Assembly: GCA_020853255.1 (NCBI GenBank)
Contig: JADYZI010000354.1
Span: forward strand, 1-7,603
Origin: Acidobacteriota bacterium
GTDB taxonomy: Bacteria > Acidobacteriota > Blastocatellia > Pyrinomonadales > Pyrinomonadaceae
Length of the DNA: 7,603 nt
Direction of reading: 5' to 3'
This document shows positions 1-5,824 of the stretch, in pieces. How positions within the stretch are numbered: the stretch's first letter is position 1; the number at the start of each line of letters is the position of its first letter. Made by a program: the position numbers and the translations under genes. Under the pieces are notes generated by a model. The model was not told the DNA's origin, searched no databases, and was given only the letters and a program-made list of their open reading frames with translations.

Positions 1-65
1 CTCGCTCGGAACCCGTGCTTCTTCGCGCGTCTCCGGTTGTTCGGTTGAAATGTTCTCTGCGGCAT
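1..65 (-). CDS. rpmH: Ribosomal protein L34, N-terminal 21 codons (cut by window edge)
   Basis: Reading leftward from an ATG at 65-63, the frame gives MPQRTFQPNNRRRAKKHGFR followed by Ala, the highly conserved N-terminus of bacterial L34. L34 is a very basic protein of about 45-50 residues in the large ribosomal subunit, so roughly half lies in this window and the stop is outside it. The start is fixed by homology and by a GGAG Shine-Dalgarno at 76-73 with a 7-nt spacer. In most bacteria rpmH heads an rpmH-rnpA-yidC cluster, so those genes would be expected further left, but they cannot be seen here. Identification is near certain from the conserved sequence; only the C-terminus is unverified. 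Confidence 0.96.
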   Translation of the reverse strand, partial: MPQRTFQPNNRRRAKKHGFRA

Positions 66-70
66 AATTA

Positions 71-76
71 CTCTCC
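71..76 (-). promoter_or_regulatory. Ribosome binding site of rpmH
   Basis: On the minus strand GGAGAG occupies 76-71, and its GGAG core lies 7 nt upstream of the rpmH ATG. This is a near-ideal Shine-Dalgarno. It confirms the start of the truncated gene. Confidence 0.75.
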
Positions 77-83
77 ATTAAAC

Positions 84-100
84 TTCACTTCGCAAGTGAA
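84..100 (-). promoter_or_regulatory. Short perfect stem-loop in the rpmH leader
   Basis: TTCACTT (84-90) and AAGTGAA (94-100) are exact inverted repeats around a 3-nt centre. On the minus strand this hairpin would sit almost at the 5' end of the predicted rpmH transcript and end 7 nt before the Shine-Dalgarno. No T-run follows it, so it is not a standard terminator. A role in mRNA stability, translation control or protein binding is possible; none is shown by sequence alone. Confidence 0.5.
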
Positions 101-107
101 AACTTAG

Positions 108-137
108 AGTTTACGGGAACTTTGCCCCGCGTGTCAA
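108..137 (-). promoter_or_regulatory. Sigma70-type promoter for rpmH
   Basis: On the minus strand a consensus -35 hexamer TTGACA (137-132) is followed after 18 nt by TAAACT (113-108), which matches TATAAT at 4 of 6 positions. The predicted start of transcription is near 101. That gives a leader of about 35 nt containing the 84-100 hairpin and the ribosome binding site. It is the best promoter match in the window, as expected for a ribosomal protein gene. Confidence 0.65.
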
Positions 138-237
138 AGAAAACACCGCGAAAATTCGCATCGGCAGGATTTGATCAAAGTGTGTTCAGGTTCAACGGAG
201 AATTCCTGTTTTGCGGGTTCCGTTTCTTGATTTGTGC

Positions 238-275
238 TTTTCGTGGCGGCGAAGGCGGACTGTTGACCACGAAAA
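238..275. repeat. 9-bp perfect inverted repeat
   Basis: TTTTCGTGG at 238-246 is the exact reverse complement of CCACGAAAA at 267-275, with a 20-nt centre. It could form a hairpin or mark a dispersed repeat element. It lies far from any gene end, so it is unlikely to be a terminator for a gene seen here. Confidence 0.6.
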
Positions 276-304
276 AGACGAAAAGAGAACGAAAACCTAC
301 GAAA
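269..304. repeat. Four ACGAAA units at about helical spacing
   Basis: ACGAAA begins at 269, 278, 289 and 299, giving intervals of 9, 11 and 10 bp. The A-runs therefore recur about once per helical turn, the arrangement that gives intrinsic DNA curvature. The first unit is part of the right arm of the inverted repeat at 238-275. A degenerate short tandem repeat is the simpler reading. Confidence 0.5.
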
Positions 305-355
305 CAAGATGCCGTCAGGGAAACGTGCCTATTTCCTGTGAACGCTTATTTTCAT

Positions 356-364
356 TGCTATACG
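356..364 (+). promoter_or_regulatory. Possible extended -10 for the DUF5335-like gene
   Basis: TGCTATACG has the TGn extension followed by TATACG (4 of 6 matches to TATAAT). It lies about 48 nt upstream of the chosen start. No good -35 hexamer is visible at 16-18 nt, so this is only a weak candidate. Confidence 0.25.
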
Positions 365-401
365 CCCTTCAATCGTCCAAAATCGAAGTAACGAAGAACA
401 T

Positions 402-406
402 GGAGG
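402..406 (+). promoter_or_regulatory. Ribosome binding site that sets the DUF5335-like start
   Basis: GGAGG at 402-406 lies 5 nt upstream of the ATG at 412. It overlaps the alternative in-frame ATG at 400, which itself has no Shine-Dalgarno. This favours the start at 412 over 400 or more upstream choices. Confidence 0.75.
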
Positions 407-411
407 GCGAC

Positions 412-753
412 ATGCAGAAGAAAACCATTGAACCAGCGGACTGGAATACGTTCCTTGTTGAATTTTCGGAGCGCAATAAAGGGCGACGGGCCCGTTTTGA
501 GGCGTTTATCGGAGATGGTGTGGCCGAGGAGGACGAAGAGGGCTCCTTTGCGGCCGTCTCGATCGACAACGATGTTGTAACAGTCAACCGCCTAAGCGCA
601 AAAGGCCGCGAGATAACCAATCGCGTCGATAATGTCCATGGCATTGCGGTGCAATACGATCTCGATGACAGCGAGAATACCATCGAATTCATGGACACAA
701 ACGGCGATATGACCGTTTTGCACTTTGAATCACAGGTGGATGGCGATTCCTAG
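412..753 (+). CDS. DUF5335-like small acidic protein
   Basis: This encodes a 113-residue soluble, acidic protein with no signal peptide or membrane segment. The N-terminal pattern (PADWNTFLVEFSERNKGRRARFE) matches my memory of the DUF5335 family, in which a W-x2-F-x2-F-S motif is followed by a beta-rich domain. The rest alternates predicted strands, with a run of Asp/Glu near residues 35-42. The family has no established function that I know of. An in-frame ATG at 400 would add four residues, but the GGAGG at 402-406 points to 412; longer upstream extensions cross non-coding-looking sequence. It is the only complete rightward gene, and its stop codon overlaps the purN stop in a shared CTAG. 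The coding call is firm; the family assignment is from memory and moderately sure. Confidence 0.8.
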   Translation: MQKKTIEPADWNTFLVEFSERNKGRRARFEAFIGDGVAEEDEEGSFAAVSIDNDVVTVNRLSAKGREITNRVDNVHGIAVQYDLDDSENTIEFMDTNGDMTVLHFESQVDGDS

Positions 754-1376
754 GCGTTGCCTTCTCCGGCCGCATTCTCGATCAAGACTGTGCTCCTGCC
801 CTCGATTCGCAGCCGGCCGGTGGCAACGAGCCGAACGGCTTCGACGTACGCCGCGTGCTCCTGCTCCAGTATCCGGGCCGACAGCGATTCTACTGTGTCA
901 TCGTCACGTATATCGGCCACACGCTGAAGTATTATTGGGCCTGCATCCAGATCTTCATCTACAAAATGGACCGTACAGCCTGTCACTTTCACCCCGTGGC
1001 CCAGAGCCTGCCGCTGCGCGTCCAGGCCGGGAAAACTTGGCAGAAGGCTGGGATGAATGTTGATAATTCGGTCCTTGAATGCGGAAATAAAGTCTTTTGA
1101 AAGCAGCCGCATATAGCCCGCGAGACATACGTACTCTACTCCGCGCTTCCTCAATACCTCGATGATCTCAGCATCGTGCTCCTCACGCGTGCGGCCCCGC
1201 CGTTCCACCACTACTGCTTCGACGCCACGTTCGCGGGCGCCGGCCAACCCGGCGGCACCTGCCTTGTCGCTCACGACTACGGCCACTTCAGCCGACGGAA
1301 TTGCTCCCCTGCCAACGGCGTCGATCAATGCGGCCATGTTCGACCCGCGGCCTGAAATTAAGATACCTATCTTCAT
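750..1376 (-). CDS. purN: Phosphoribosylglycinamide formyltransferase (GART 1)
   Basis: PurN transfers a formyl group from 10-formyltetrahydrofolate to GAR, making FGAR in step 3 of de novo purine synthesis in the cytoplasm. The 208-residue length is typical. The N-terminal phosphate-binding motif SGRGSN is at residues 8-13. The catalytic set Asn106, His108 and Asp144 falls at the same numbers as in the E. coli enzyme, inside INIHPSLLPSFPG and DEDLDAGPIILQ; His137 lies in the conserved TVHFVD segment. All key residues are present, so it should be active. The ATG overlaps the stop of the upstream PIN toxin gene by 4 nt (ATGA at 1376-1373), and I see no strong Shine-Dalgarno of its own. Translation is therefore probably coupled to the toxin gene. 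It converges with the DUF5335-like gene. purM lies about 3 kb upstream on the same strand rather than adjacent. Confidence 0.97.
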   Translation of the reverse strand: MKIGILISGRGSNMAALIDAVGRGAIPSAEVAVVVSDKAGAAGLAGARERGVEAVVVERRGRTREEHDAEIIEVLRKRGVEYVCLAGYMRLLSKDFISAFKDRIINIHPSLLPSFPGLDAQRQALGHGVKVTGCTVHFVDEDLDAGPIILQRVADIRDDDTVESLSARILEQEHAAYVEAVRLVATGRLRIEGRSTVLIENAAGEGNA

Positions 1377-1936
1377 GCAAACTCGTTCGGACAGTTCTTT
1401 AGCAAAACAACAGTTTCTACCAGCCCTTGTTTCGTCAGGATTTGCATAAGGCCTTGCTTAGTGATCGGCGGATTTTTCAAACTTGCTAGCTGTCTGGAAA
1501 AAGCAAGGCATACACTGCCCGGATCTTTTTCGAAAAGTCGAGTGACAAAATCGTCTGGCCCTACGGCGCGGAGACCGTGTTGGTCAAGTAGATTCCGTGG
1601 AAAGTCGCGCAAATTGAAGGTTACTATAGCCTGAGCTTTGCATTGAATAGCTGCAGCAAGAACATGCCGGTCGTCCGGATCTGGAAGAACCAGGCCGTCA
1701 ATATGCCGCTCATACCGCTCAACCAGGCAATTATCGGCATATTCGTCCATCAATTGTCGCGTTCGCTGTAAACGGGCAAATGTCAGGTCGGGTCGGTTCT
1801 TTAGAACATTGCGTATCCATTCATCGTGAATCCTGTCAGTCCATCTGGCCTGAAATGCGCCCGCGAGGGTGAGATGCATGAGCAGATCACGAAGCGGGGC
1901 CGGAAAAAGCACGCAGGAATCGAGAACGGCTATCAT
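1373..1936 (-). CDS. PIN-domain toxin (PIN_3/VapC-like ribonuclease)
   Basis: This 187-residue protein starts with the PIN-domain strand MIAVLDSCVLFPAPLRD. The expected acidic metal-binding residues are visible: Asp6, Glu39 in the DEW segment, Asp89 in PDPDDRHVLAAA, and Asp111 in NLRDFP. The (N/D)xxDFP ending and the PDPDDRHVLAAA motif are typical of the PIN_3 group paired with HTH antitoxins. The PIN domain covers about residues 1-125. The remaining roughly 60 residues form a mostly helical tail that includes two ITKQGL/LTKQGL segments. PIN toxins cut RNA, often tRNA or rRNA; the target here is unknown. The HTH antitoxin gene ends 3 nt upstream, making a two-gene module. The toxin stop overlaps the purN start by 4 nt, so toxin and purN probably share a transcript. 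Confidence 0.88.
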   Translation of the reverse strand: MIAVLDSCVLFPAPLRDLLMHLTLAGAFQARWTDRIHDEWIRNVLKNRPDLTFARLQRTRQLMDEYADNCLVERYERHIDGLVLPDPDDRHVLAAAIQCKAQAIVTFNLRDFPRNLLDQHGLRAVGPDDFVTRLFEKDPGSVCLAFSRQLASLKNPPITKQGLMQILTKQGLVETVVLLKNCPNEFA

Positions 1937-1939
1937 TGA

Positions 1940-2350
1940 CTAATATCCGAACCCGAGGTCCTGTGCGTCGGCTGCAAGTTTTTCAAGTACCCTAAGCCGG
2001 TCTTTCTCGATCCTTGCTTTATATCGCAGGGCATCGTCCAGACGAACCCTGCGATGTTTGCCGACTTTTCTGAAAGGAATTTTCTCGCTCTCGAGAAGCT
2101 GTATTACGAAAGGACGCGAAACGTTAAGCAGATCGGCAAGCTGTTGTGTGGTCAGATCTTTCGCCTCAGGCACGACCCGAACCTGCGTACCTGCCGAAAT
2201 ATAGGCGAGCGCCTCATCAAGCGCTTCCATCGCAGCCGCAGGCAGCTCAACCGGAACGGAACCATTTCCTTCGAAGCACAGTTTGCCCCGGCGCTTTAGG
2301 ATCAAGCGGCCTCTGATTGCTAATTCTTTGTCCGATGTCGATATATTCAT
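1940..2350 (-). CDS. HTH (excisionase-family) antitoxin of the PIN module
   Basis: This 136-residue protein has an N-terminal beta-rich segment (about 10-60), then a MerR/excisionase-type helix-turn-helix at about 65-113. There LTTQQLADLLNVSRPFVIQL is followed by a basic wing with KVGKHRRVRLDDALRY. The C-terminal helix (about 112-136) is a likely toxin-binding arm. In known modules of this type the HTH protein neutralises the PIN toxin and represses its own operon. The toxin ATG lies only 3 nt after this stop. I kept the ATG at 2350, which is preceded by a possible promoter with almost no leader and no clear Shine-Dalgarno. A stand-alone regulator is unlikely given the tight pairing with a PIN gene. 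Confidence 0.85.
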   Translation of the reverse strand: MNISTSDKELAIRGRLILKRRGKLCFEGNGSVPVELPAAAMEALDEALAYISAGTQVRVVPEAKDLTTQQLADLLNVSRPFVIQLLESEKIPFRKVGKHRRVRLDDALRYKARIEKDRLRVLEKLAADAQDLGFGY

Positions 2351-2360
2351 AGCTCGAATG

Positions 2361-2390
2361 ATAATAGCATAATCGCAGCAAACAGAACAA
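2361..2390 (-). promoter_or_regulatory. Promoter and possible operator of the HTH/PIN module
   Basis: On the minus strand TTGTTC (2390-2385) and TATTAT (2366-2361) are separated by 18 nt, giving a plausible sigma70 promoter with the start of transcription only about 5 nt before the ATG. An imperfect palindrome, GATAATA..TATAATC-like around 2360-2374, overlaps the -10. It is a candidate autoregulatory operator. The transcript would also carry the toxin gene and purN. Confidence 0.4.
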
Positions 2391-2424
2391 ACGAATTAAT
2401 CGCAACAGAAAGGCTGGTAGTGGC

Positions 2425-3570
2425 TCAGTAAAACTTCAAAACCTCATACGAATTCGCATCGAATATCACGTCAGAATTCTTTGGTTTCTGAACGTACTGG
2501 ACACTGGTCAGGCGATTCGGTTCCGCAACCCGAGATTCGCCGATCTGAAAACCGGGGGCGGTTGTTTCGGCGATGATCCAGGGCTTCTTTTCCCAAGTGA
2601 AATCCAGCCCGTTCTCGTTGGCGAAATTTCCCTGCGGGACCGCGACCGTTATATGCTGCGGGCAGTAAAGCAGAATGTATTCTTCGTTTATCTGCTCCAG
2701 CAGCGAGGCAAGCAGGATCGTCTTGTTGCTGCAGTCGGCCGAGCGTGTCATCAGCGTCTCGTTGGCCCGCTTGAGAGTTTCGCGTGAACCGGTCGCTTCC
2801 GTGTAGCTGTATTCGATCTCGTTCGAGACAAAATCGACCAGCCGCTGAATTTTTGCCTCGCGGTTGTCAGGAACACCTCTCAACAGTCCCGCAGCAAGGC
2901 GTTTTAGCGTTGGTTCCTCAGGTTTGGCGACCATGATGGCGTGGTTTGCGAATACCATTTGCGGCTGGTCGCTCCGCTCAGGCACCTGGGTGAGGAGCCG
3001 TCCGCCGTAGAGCAGCGAATTGTTGGTCAGCTGACGAAGTTCGTCGAGGCTGGCAACGTAATTCACGCCATTAAAGGGAATTGTGACCGATCGGTCGGTT
3101 TTCAGCTTAAAATTATCGGTCGTCGTCTTAAAGAACCTGAACGAACCAGGCGACGGCGTCATCTTGTATGAATCCAGCTCGACCAGGCCGTTCTCAACCT
3201 TTCCCATGGTAACTTTGGCGAGATCAGCAAAGTTCGCCGTCAAAAACTGTTCGAATTCTTCCTGCGGCGTCTCAGGAAATGTGAAATATGCAACTTTCTC
3301 GCGCCACGCGTATTTTATGAGCCGCCCTTTGCCGAGGATCTGCTCGCGAAACTCCTCACCCGAAAAACTCGGCTGTGCAAGCAGCAAGACGGTGTTGTCC
3401 CTGATTTCGTCTGCTAGAATATCCTTTGGTTCCGCCGGTATCGGCGAAGTGTACCAATACAACCCATACCCGATCCCGCCCAACACCAAAAATGCCAGCA
3501 AGGCGATCAAATAGATCCCCTTGCCCGGCCCGCTCTTTGTTTCTGAATCGAAAATACTTCGTGCAGACAT
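2425..3570 (-). CDS. Membrane-anchored transglutaminase-like (cysteine protease fold) protein
   Basis: From the ATG at 3570 this encodes 381 residues. A GTG at 3576 would add two residues; numbering below counts from that GTG. A single hydrophobic segment (about 21-43, IYLIALLAFLVLGGIGYGLYW) follows a short, partly basic N-terminus, so it is probably a membrane anchor with the bulk outside the cytoplasm. The C-terminal half carries a transglutaminase-like core: SADCSNKTILLASLL with Cys282, QHITVAVP with His308, and WIIAETT with Glu337 in the acidic position, a complete Cys-His-acid triad. The roughly 200 residues between anchor and core are not recognised. Such proteins may be peptidases, peptide crosslinkers or inactive scaffolds; the substrate is unknown. 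It lies alone, 74 bp before the HTH/PIN module and 109 bp after the unrecognised 159-residue gene, with no clear Shine-Dalgarno. Confidence 0.85.
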   Translation of the reverse strand: MSARSIFDSETKSGPGKGIYLIALLAFLVLGGIGYGLYWYTSPIPAEPKDILADEIRDNTVLLLAQPSFSGEEFREQILGKGRLIKYAWREKVAYFTFPETPQEEFEQFLTANFADLAKVTMGKVENGLVELDSYKMTPSPGSFRFFKTTTDNFKLKTDRSVTIPFNGVNYVASLDELRQLTNNSLLYGGRLLTQVPERSDQPQMVFANHAIMVAKPEEPTLKRLAAGLLRGVPDNREAKIQRLVDFVSNEIEYSYTEATGSRETLKRANETLMTRSADCSNKTILLASLLEQINEEYILLYCPQHITVAVPQGNFANENGLDFTWEKKPWIIAETTAPGFQIGESRVAEPNRLTSVQYVQKPKNSDVIFDANSYEVLKFY

Positions 3571-3624
3571 GGTCACAACGAGCTTAGATGCAAACTACCG
3601 TCTATCTTGTAGCATAGCCCTGCC

Positions 3625-3654
3625 AAAAACTGGTACGGCCAGCCGACAAGGCCG
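3625..3654 (-). terminator. Weak terminator-like hairpin after the 159-residue gene
   Basis: On the minus strand, about 30 nt past the stop at 3686, CGGCC (3654-3650) can pair with GGCCG (3640-3636). Alternatively CTGG pairs with CCAG (3642-3639 with 3633-3630), followed immediately by five T residues (3629-3625). The stems are only 4-5 bp and mutually exclusive, so the call is tentative. Confidence 0.22.
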
Positions 3655-3685
3655 AGGTCACCGTGGTTTCGGGAACGGACCAGCT

Positions 3686-4165
3686 CTATATACCATTAAT
3701 GAACTTTTGGCCGCCACCCAAGAAATCCCGAAGGTCAGCATCAAGCCCGCTTCCATGCGCTGAAGGCATTAGCACACGGACCGTAGCTTCAAACCGTCCA
3801 CCGAGCACCTTCAGCGGCTGTCCGTATGCGTTGGCCGGGAACGGCAAACTGCCGACCACGGTGCCCACGCCTGTCAGGAGTTGTCCATAGGCTTTCGCGG
3901 CAAGGCCCGGATTATTTGCCACCTCTTTATTATTAAGCAGCTTTAGGGCCTGATAGATCGATTCCATGTCCTTGTAATAAACCTGAGCGTCCTCGAGCTG
4001 TTTGATGCCGCGAGCAGCACTAAGTATTTTCGAATGAACAGCTTGCGGGATCAAATACTCCCAGCCAAACTTATACTGTTCGTACGATTTGATCAGCTTC
4101 GCGATCTGGTTCATTGTCTCCAACAAGCTTTTTTTGTCTATCGTCCTGTCCCATGGAAAATTCAT
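3686..4165 (-). CDS. Unrecognised 159-residue protein
   Basis: I do not recognise this protein. The first 80 or so residues look helical and charged, with many Lys, Glu and Tyr residues (MNFPWDRTIDKKSLLETMNQ, then KLIKSYEQYKFGWEYL). A Gly/Ala-rich, moderately hydrophobic middle (about 86-125) holds two related hexapeptides, AYGQLL (92-97) and AYGQPL (113-118). The tail is Gly-rich and ends with FLGGGQKFINGI. The hydrophobic stretch is short and broken by prolines, so a membrane segment is doubtful, and there is no signal peptide. The start is well supported by AAGGAG at 4180-4175 with a 9-nt spacer, one of the few clear ribosome binding sites here. It sits between purM and the transglutaminase-like gene, with its own 245-bp upstream region, so it may be transcribed independently. 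Confidence 0.75.
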   Translation of the reverse strand: MNFPWDRTIDKKSLLETMNQIAKLIKSYEQYKFGWEYLIPQAVHSKILSAARGIKQLEDAQVYYKDMESIYQALKLLNNKEVANNPGLAAKAYGQLLTGVGTVVGSLPFPANAYGQPLKVLGGRFEATVRVLMPSAHGSGLDADLRDFLGGGQKFINGI

Positions 4166-4174
4166 AGTTGATGT

Positions 4175-4180
4175 CTCCTT
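4175..4180 (-). promoter_or_regulatory. Ribosome binding site of the 159-residue gene
   Basis: AAGGAG on the minus strand at 4180-4175 lies 9 nt before the ATG at 4165. It supports both the coding call and the start. Confidence 0.7.
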
Positions 4181-4296
4181 AACGATTGGCGAAGTACAGC
4201 CGCCGATTTTTCAGGGCCGGTGAACGATCACAGACTGTAGATGGATCCGCATATGAGCAGAGCCCAAGCGACAGCCACACGGACCTGGATGTTTAG

Positions 4297-4327
4297 CTTA
4301 TATGACTATTATATGGCGAAATCTCAA
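4297..4327 (-). promoter_or_regulatory. Candidate promoter upstream of the 159-residue gene
   Basis: Within the 245-bp gap after purM, an AT-rich island holds a perfect TATAAT (4313-4308) and a second -10-like TATAAG (4302-4297) on the minus strand. TTGAGA (4327-4322) lies 19 nt before TATAAG. The exact TATAAT has no good -35 at normal distance. Either would leave a leader of over 120 nt before the ATG at 4165. Confidence 0.35.
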
Positions 4328-4410
4328 AAATGCGCAGGCGAAGGCTATCGGGCAAACGGAATTGATTAATACAGCGAAAGAGGCACACTCCCTACCGGTC
4401 GTGTTTCGGC

Positions 4411-5433
4411 CTAGTTGATCACTACCGCTTTTGTCCCGGGAGTGGCACGACCGATCGTCTTACATCCGGCGACCTTGTCCTGTACCGTAACTGCGTCATC
4501 AGGCGAGCAAACCACGACCATACCGATTCCCATGTTGAATGTACGGAACATCTCTTGGTCGGTGACGTTGCCAATTTTCTGCATAAGCCCGAATATCGGC
4601 AATTCCGACCACGATCCGCGGTTTATTTCGACTGCGACGCCTTCGGGCAAGATGCGCGGGAGGTTTTCGAGGAACCCGCCACCGGTTATGTGGCAGAGGC
4701 CTTTTATTTTGCCGGAACCGAGCAGCGAGCCGATCTGCGGAAGAAAGCTTTGGTGTGTTGCTAGAAGAGCTTCGCCAACGGTTGTGCCTAATTCTTCGAC
4801 AAATGTATCTACCTTGTAATTACCCATCTCAAAAAACAGCTTGCGGGCGAGTGAATATCCGTTTGTCTGCAAGCCGTTCGAAGGAATACCGAGCACGACA
4901 TCACCGGGTTCGATCGATCTGCCGTCGATGACCTTCGATTTATCGACCACGCCGACGATAAATCCGGCCAGGTCGTATTCGCCGGGCGGATAAAAATCGG
5001 GCATTTCGGCCGTTTCGCCGCCGAGAAGGACGCATCCGTTCTCGCGGCACGCCCGTGCCATGCCTTCAACGACCGAGGCGGTCACATCCGGCTCTAGTTT
5101 TCCAGTCGCGAAATAATCCAGAAAGAAAAGCGGCCGCGCACCCTGAACCAAAATATCGTTGACGCAATGATTGACCAGATCGGCCCCGACCGTGTTGTGA
5201 ACGCCGATCTCGAACGCTAGTTTCAGTTTCGTCCCGACGCCATCCGCAGACGCTACCAAAATCGGCTCCGACATGTTCGGGAACGCGCCCGAGAACATCC
5301 CGCCAAAGCTCCCGATCTCGGTCAGCGTCCGCTCATTAAATGTACTCCGCGCATACTCGCGTATCTTCGCTACGGCGCGGTTAGCATTGTCGATAGAAAC
5401 GCCGGCATCGGCGTATGAGATTGATCGGCTCAT
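4411..5433 (-). CDS. purM: Phosphoribosylformylglycinamidine cyclo-ligase (AIR synthetase)
   Basis: PurM closes the imidazole ring: FGAM plus ATP gives AIR, ADP and phosphate, step 5 of de novo purine synthesis. The 340 residues match the usual length. Family signatures appear in order: SYADAGVSID (6-15), DGVGTKLKLA (64-73), VNDILVQGARPLFFLDYFA (91-109), GGETAEMP (138-145), GLQTNGYSLAR (187-197), HITGGGF (248-254) and FNMGIGM (299-305). This covers both halves of the PurM/ThiL ATP-binding fold, so the protein should be a complete active dimer subunit. The ATG at 5433 lies 7 nt after the stop of an upstream VapC-type toxin and has no evident Shine-Dalgarno, so it is probably read from the toxin-antitoxin transcript. 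purN would normally follow directly; here a gap and four other genes intervene. Confidence 0.98.
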   Translation of the reverse strand: MSRSISYADAGVSIDNANRAVAKIREYARSTFNERTLTEIGSFGGMFSGAFPNMSEPILVASADGVGTKLKLAFEIGVHNTVGADLVNHCVNDILVQGARPLFFLDYFATGKLEPDVTASVVEGMARACRENGCVLLGGETAEMPDFYPPGEYDLAGFIVGVVDKSKVIDGRSIEPGDVVLGIPSNGLQTNGYSLARKLFFEMGNYKVDTFVEELGTTVGEALLATHQSFLPQIGSLLGSGKIKGLCHITGGGFLENLPRILPEGVAVEINRGSWSELPIFGLMQKIGNVTDQEMFRTFNMGIGMVVVCSPDDAVTVQDKVAGCKTIGRATPGTKAVVIN

Positions 5434-5440
5434 GGATATA

Positions 5441-5824
5441 TCACGGCTCGCTTACATGAGCCCCTCCATACTTCAGCAATTTTTTATCGAAGGTGACCAA
5501 ACTATTCTGCCAAACTCCGGCTTCGACCGCAGCGTAACAATCGATGATCGAAAGCGATTGTCGGGCTTCGTAAAGTTCAAAAACATCGCTGAACAGACTC
5601 GCGTTTGAACTCAAATTTGGAAGGGCCAAAAATGCTCGCATGGTTTTTGTTATCGTATTGCGTGGCGCCTCGTAATACTTTTCAAGTACAAACGCCGTTT
5701 CTGTGATCACCACATCTGTCACATAAACATCTTGTGCTGTCACGGCAGCCACGGCCCTCGCGGTTTGGCCACGGACATCGCGAAGCAAAAATCTAAGGAT
5801 CACATTGGTATCAAGGCTCTTCAC
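5441..5824 (-). CDS. vapC: VapC-type PIN toxin
   Basis: This 127-residue protein is a compact PIN domain, the usual VapC length. It opens with MKSLDTNVILRFLL, carrying catalytic Asp5. Glu42 lies in ITETAFVLEKYY, Asp95 in SIIDCYAA and Asp113 in LVTFDKKL, completing the four-acid Mg2+ site of an RNase. The start is a GTG at 5824 overlapping the antitoxin stop as GTGA (5824-5821), a 4-nt overlap. A weak start codon coupled to the antitoxin would keep toxin below antitoxin. The AbrB-type partner directly upstream makes the toxin assignment strong; the RNA target is not predictable. purM begins 7 nt after its stop. Confidence 0.92.
   Translation of the reverse strand: MKSLDTNVILRFLLRDVRGQTARAVAAVTAQDVYVTDVVITETAFVLEKYYEAPRNTITKTMRAFLALPNLSSNASLFSDVFELYEARQSLSIIDCYAAVEAGVWQNSLVTFDKKLLKYGGAHVSEP

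Larger units (their letters stand above)
138..399. other. Gene-free stretch between rpmH and the DUF5335-like gene
   Basis: Together with the rpmH leader, about 346 bp (66-411) lack a convincing gene between two divergent genes. It contains the rpmH promoter, a perfect 10-bp palindrome TTTGATCAAA at 170-179, a 9-bp inverted repeat at 238-275 and four ACGAAA units spaced 9-11 bp apart at 269-304. Open frames crossing it have no ribosome binding site and low-complexity translations. I looked for DnaA boxes, because rpmH often lies near oriC, and found no TTATCCACA-like site. Confidence 0.6.

Noticed and set aside
170..179. Perfect palindrome TTTGATCAAA as a regulator site
   Set aside because: A 10-bp AT-rich palindrome alone is not enough to call an operator, though it lies about 30 bp upstream of the rpmH -35.
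122..391. 89-codon open frame on the plus strand in the rpmH upstream gap
   Set aside because: It begins inside the rpmH promoter, has no ribosome binding site, and its translation is Phe/Arg/Lys-rich without domain character; it covers the repeat block.
66..411. oriC next to rpmH
   Set aside because: rpmH often neighbours the origin, but no DnaA-box-like sequences or dnaA gene are visible here.
1433..1466. Possible duplication in the toxin tail (ITKQGL and LTKQGL)
   Set aside because: The two DNA copies are diverged and short; the segment fits an ordinary C-terminal helix of this PIN family.
4253..4369. 38-residue plus-strand small open frame in the purM downstream gap
   Set aside because: It has no Shine-Dalgarno and overlaps the AT-rich promoter candidates of the opposite strand; the translation has no recognisable feature.
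4809..5069. 86-codon open frame inside purM, and similar long frames antisense or shifted to nat and the transglutaminase-like gene
   Set aside because: They lie fully inside well-supported genes in other frames and carry no domain signal or ribosome binding site.
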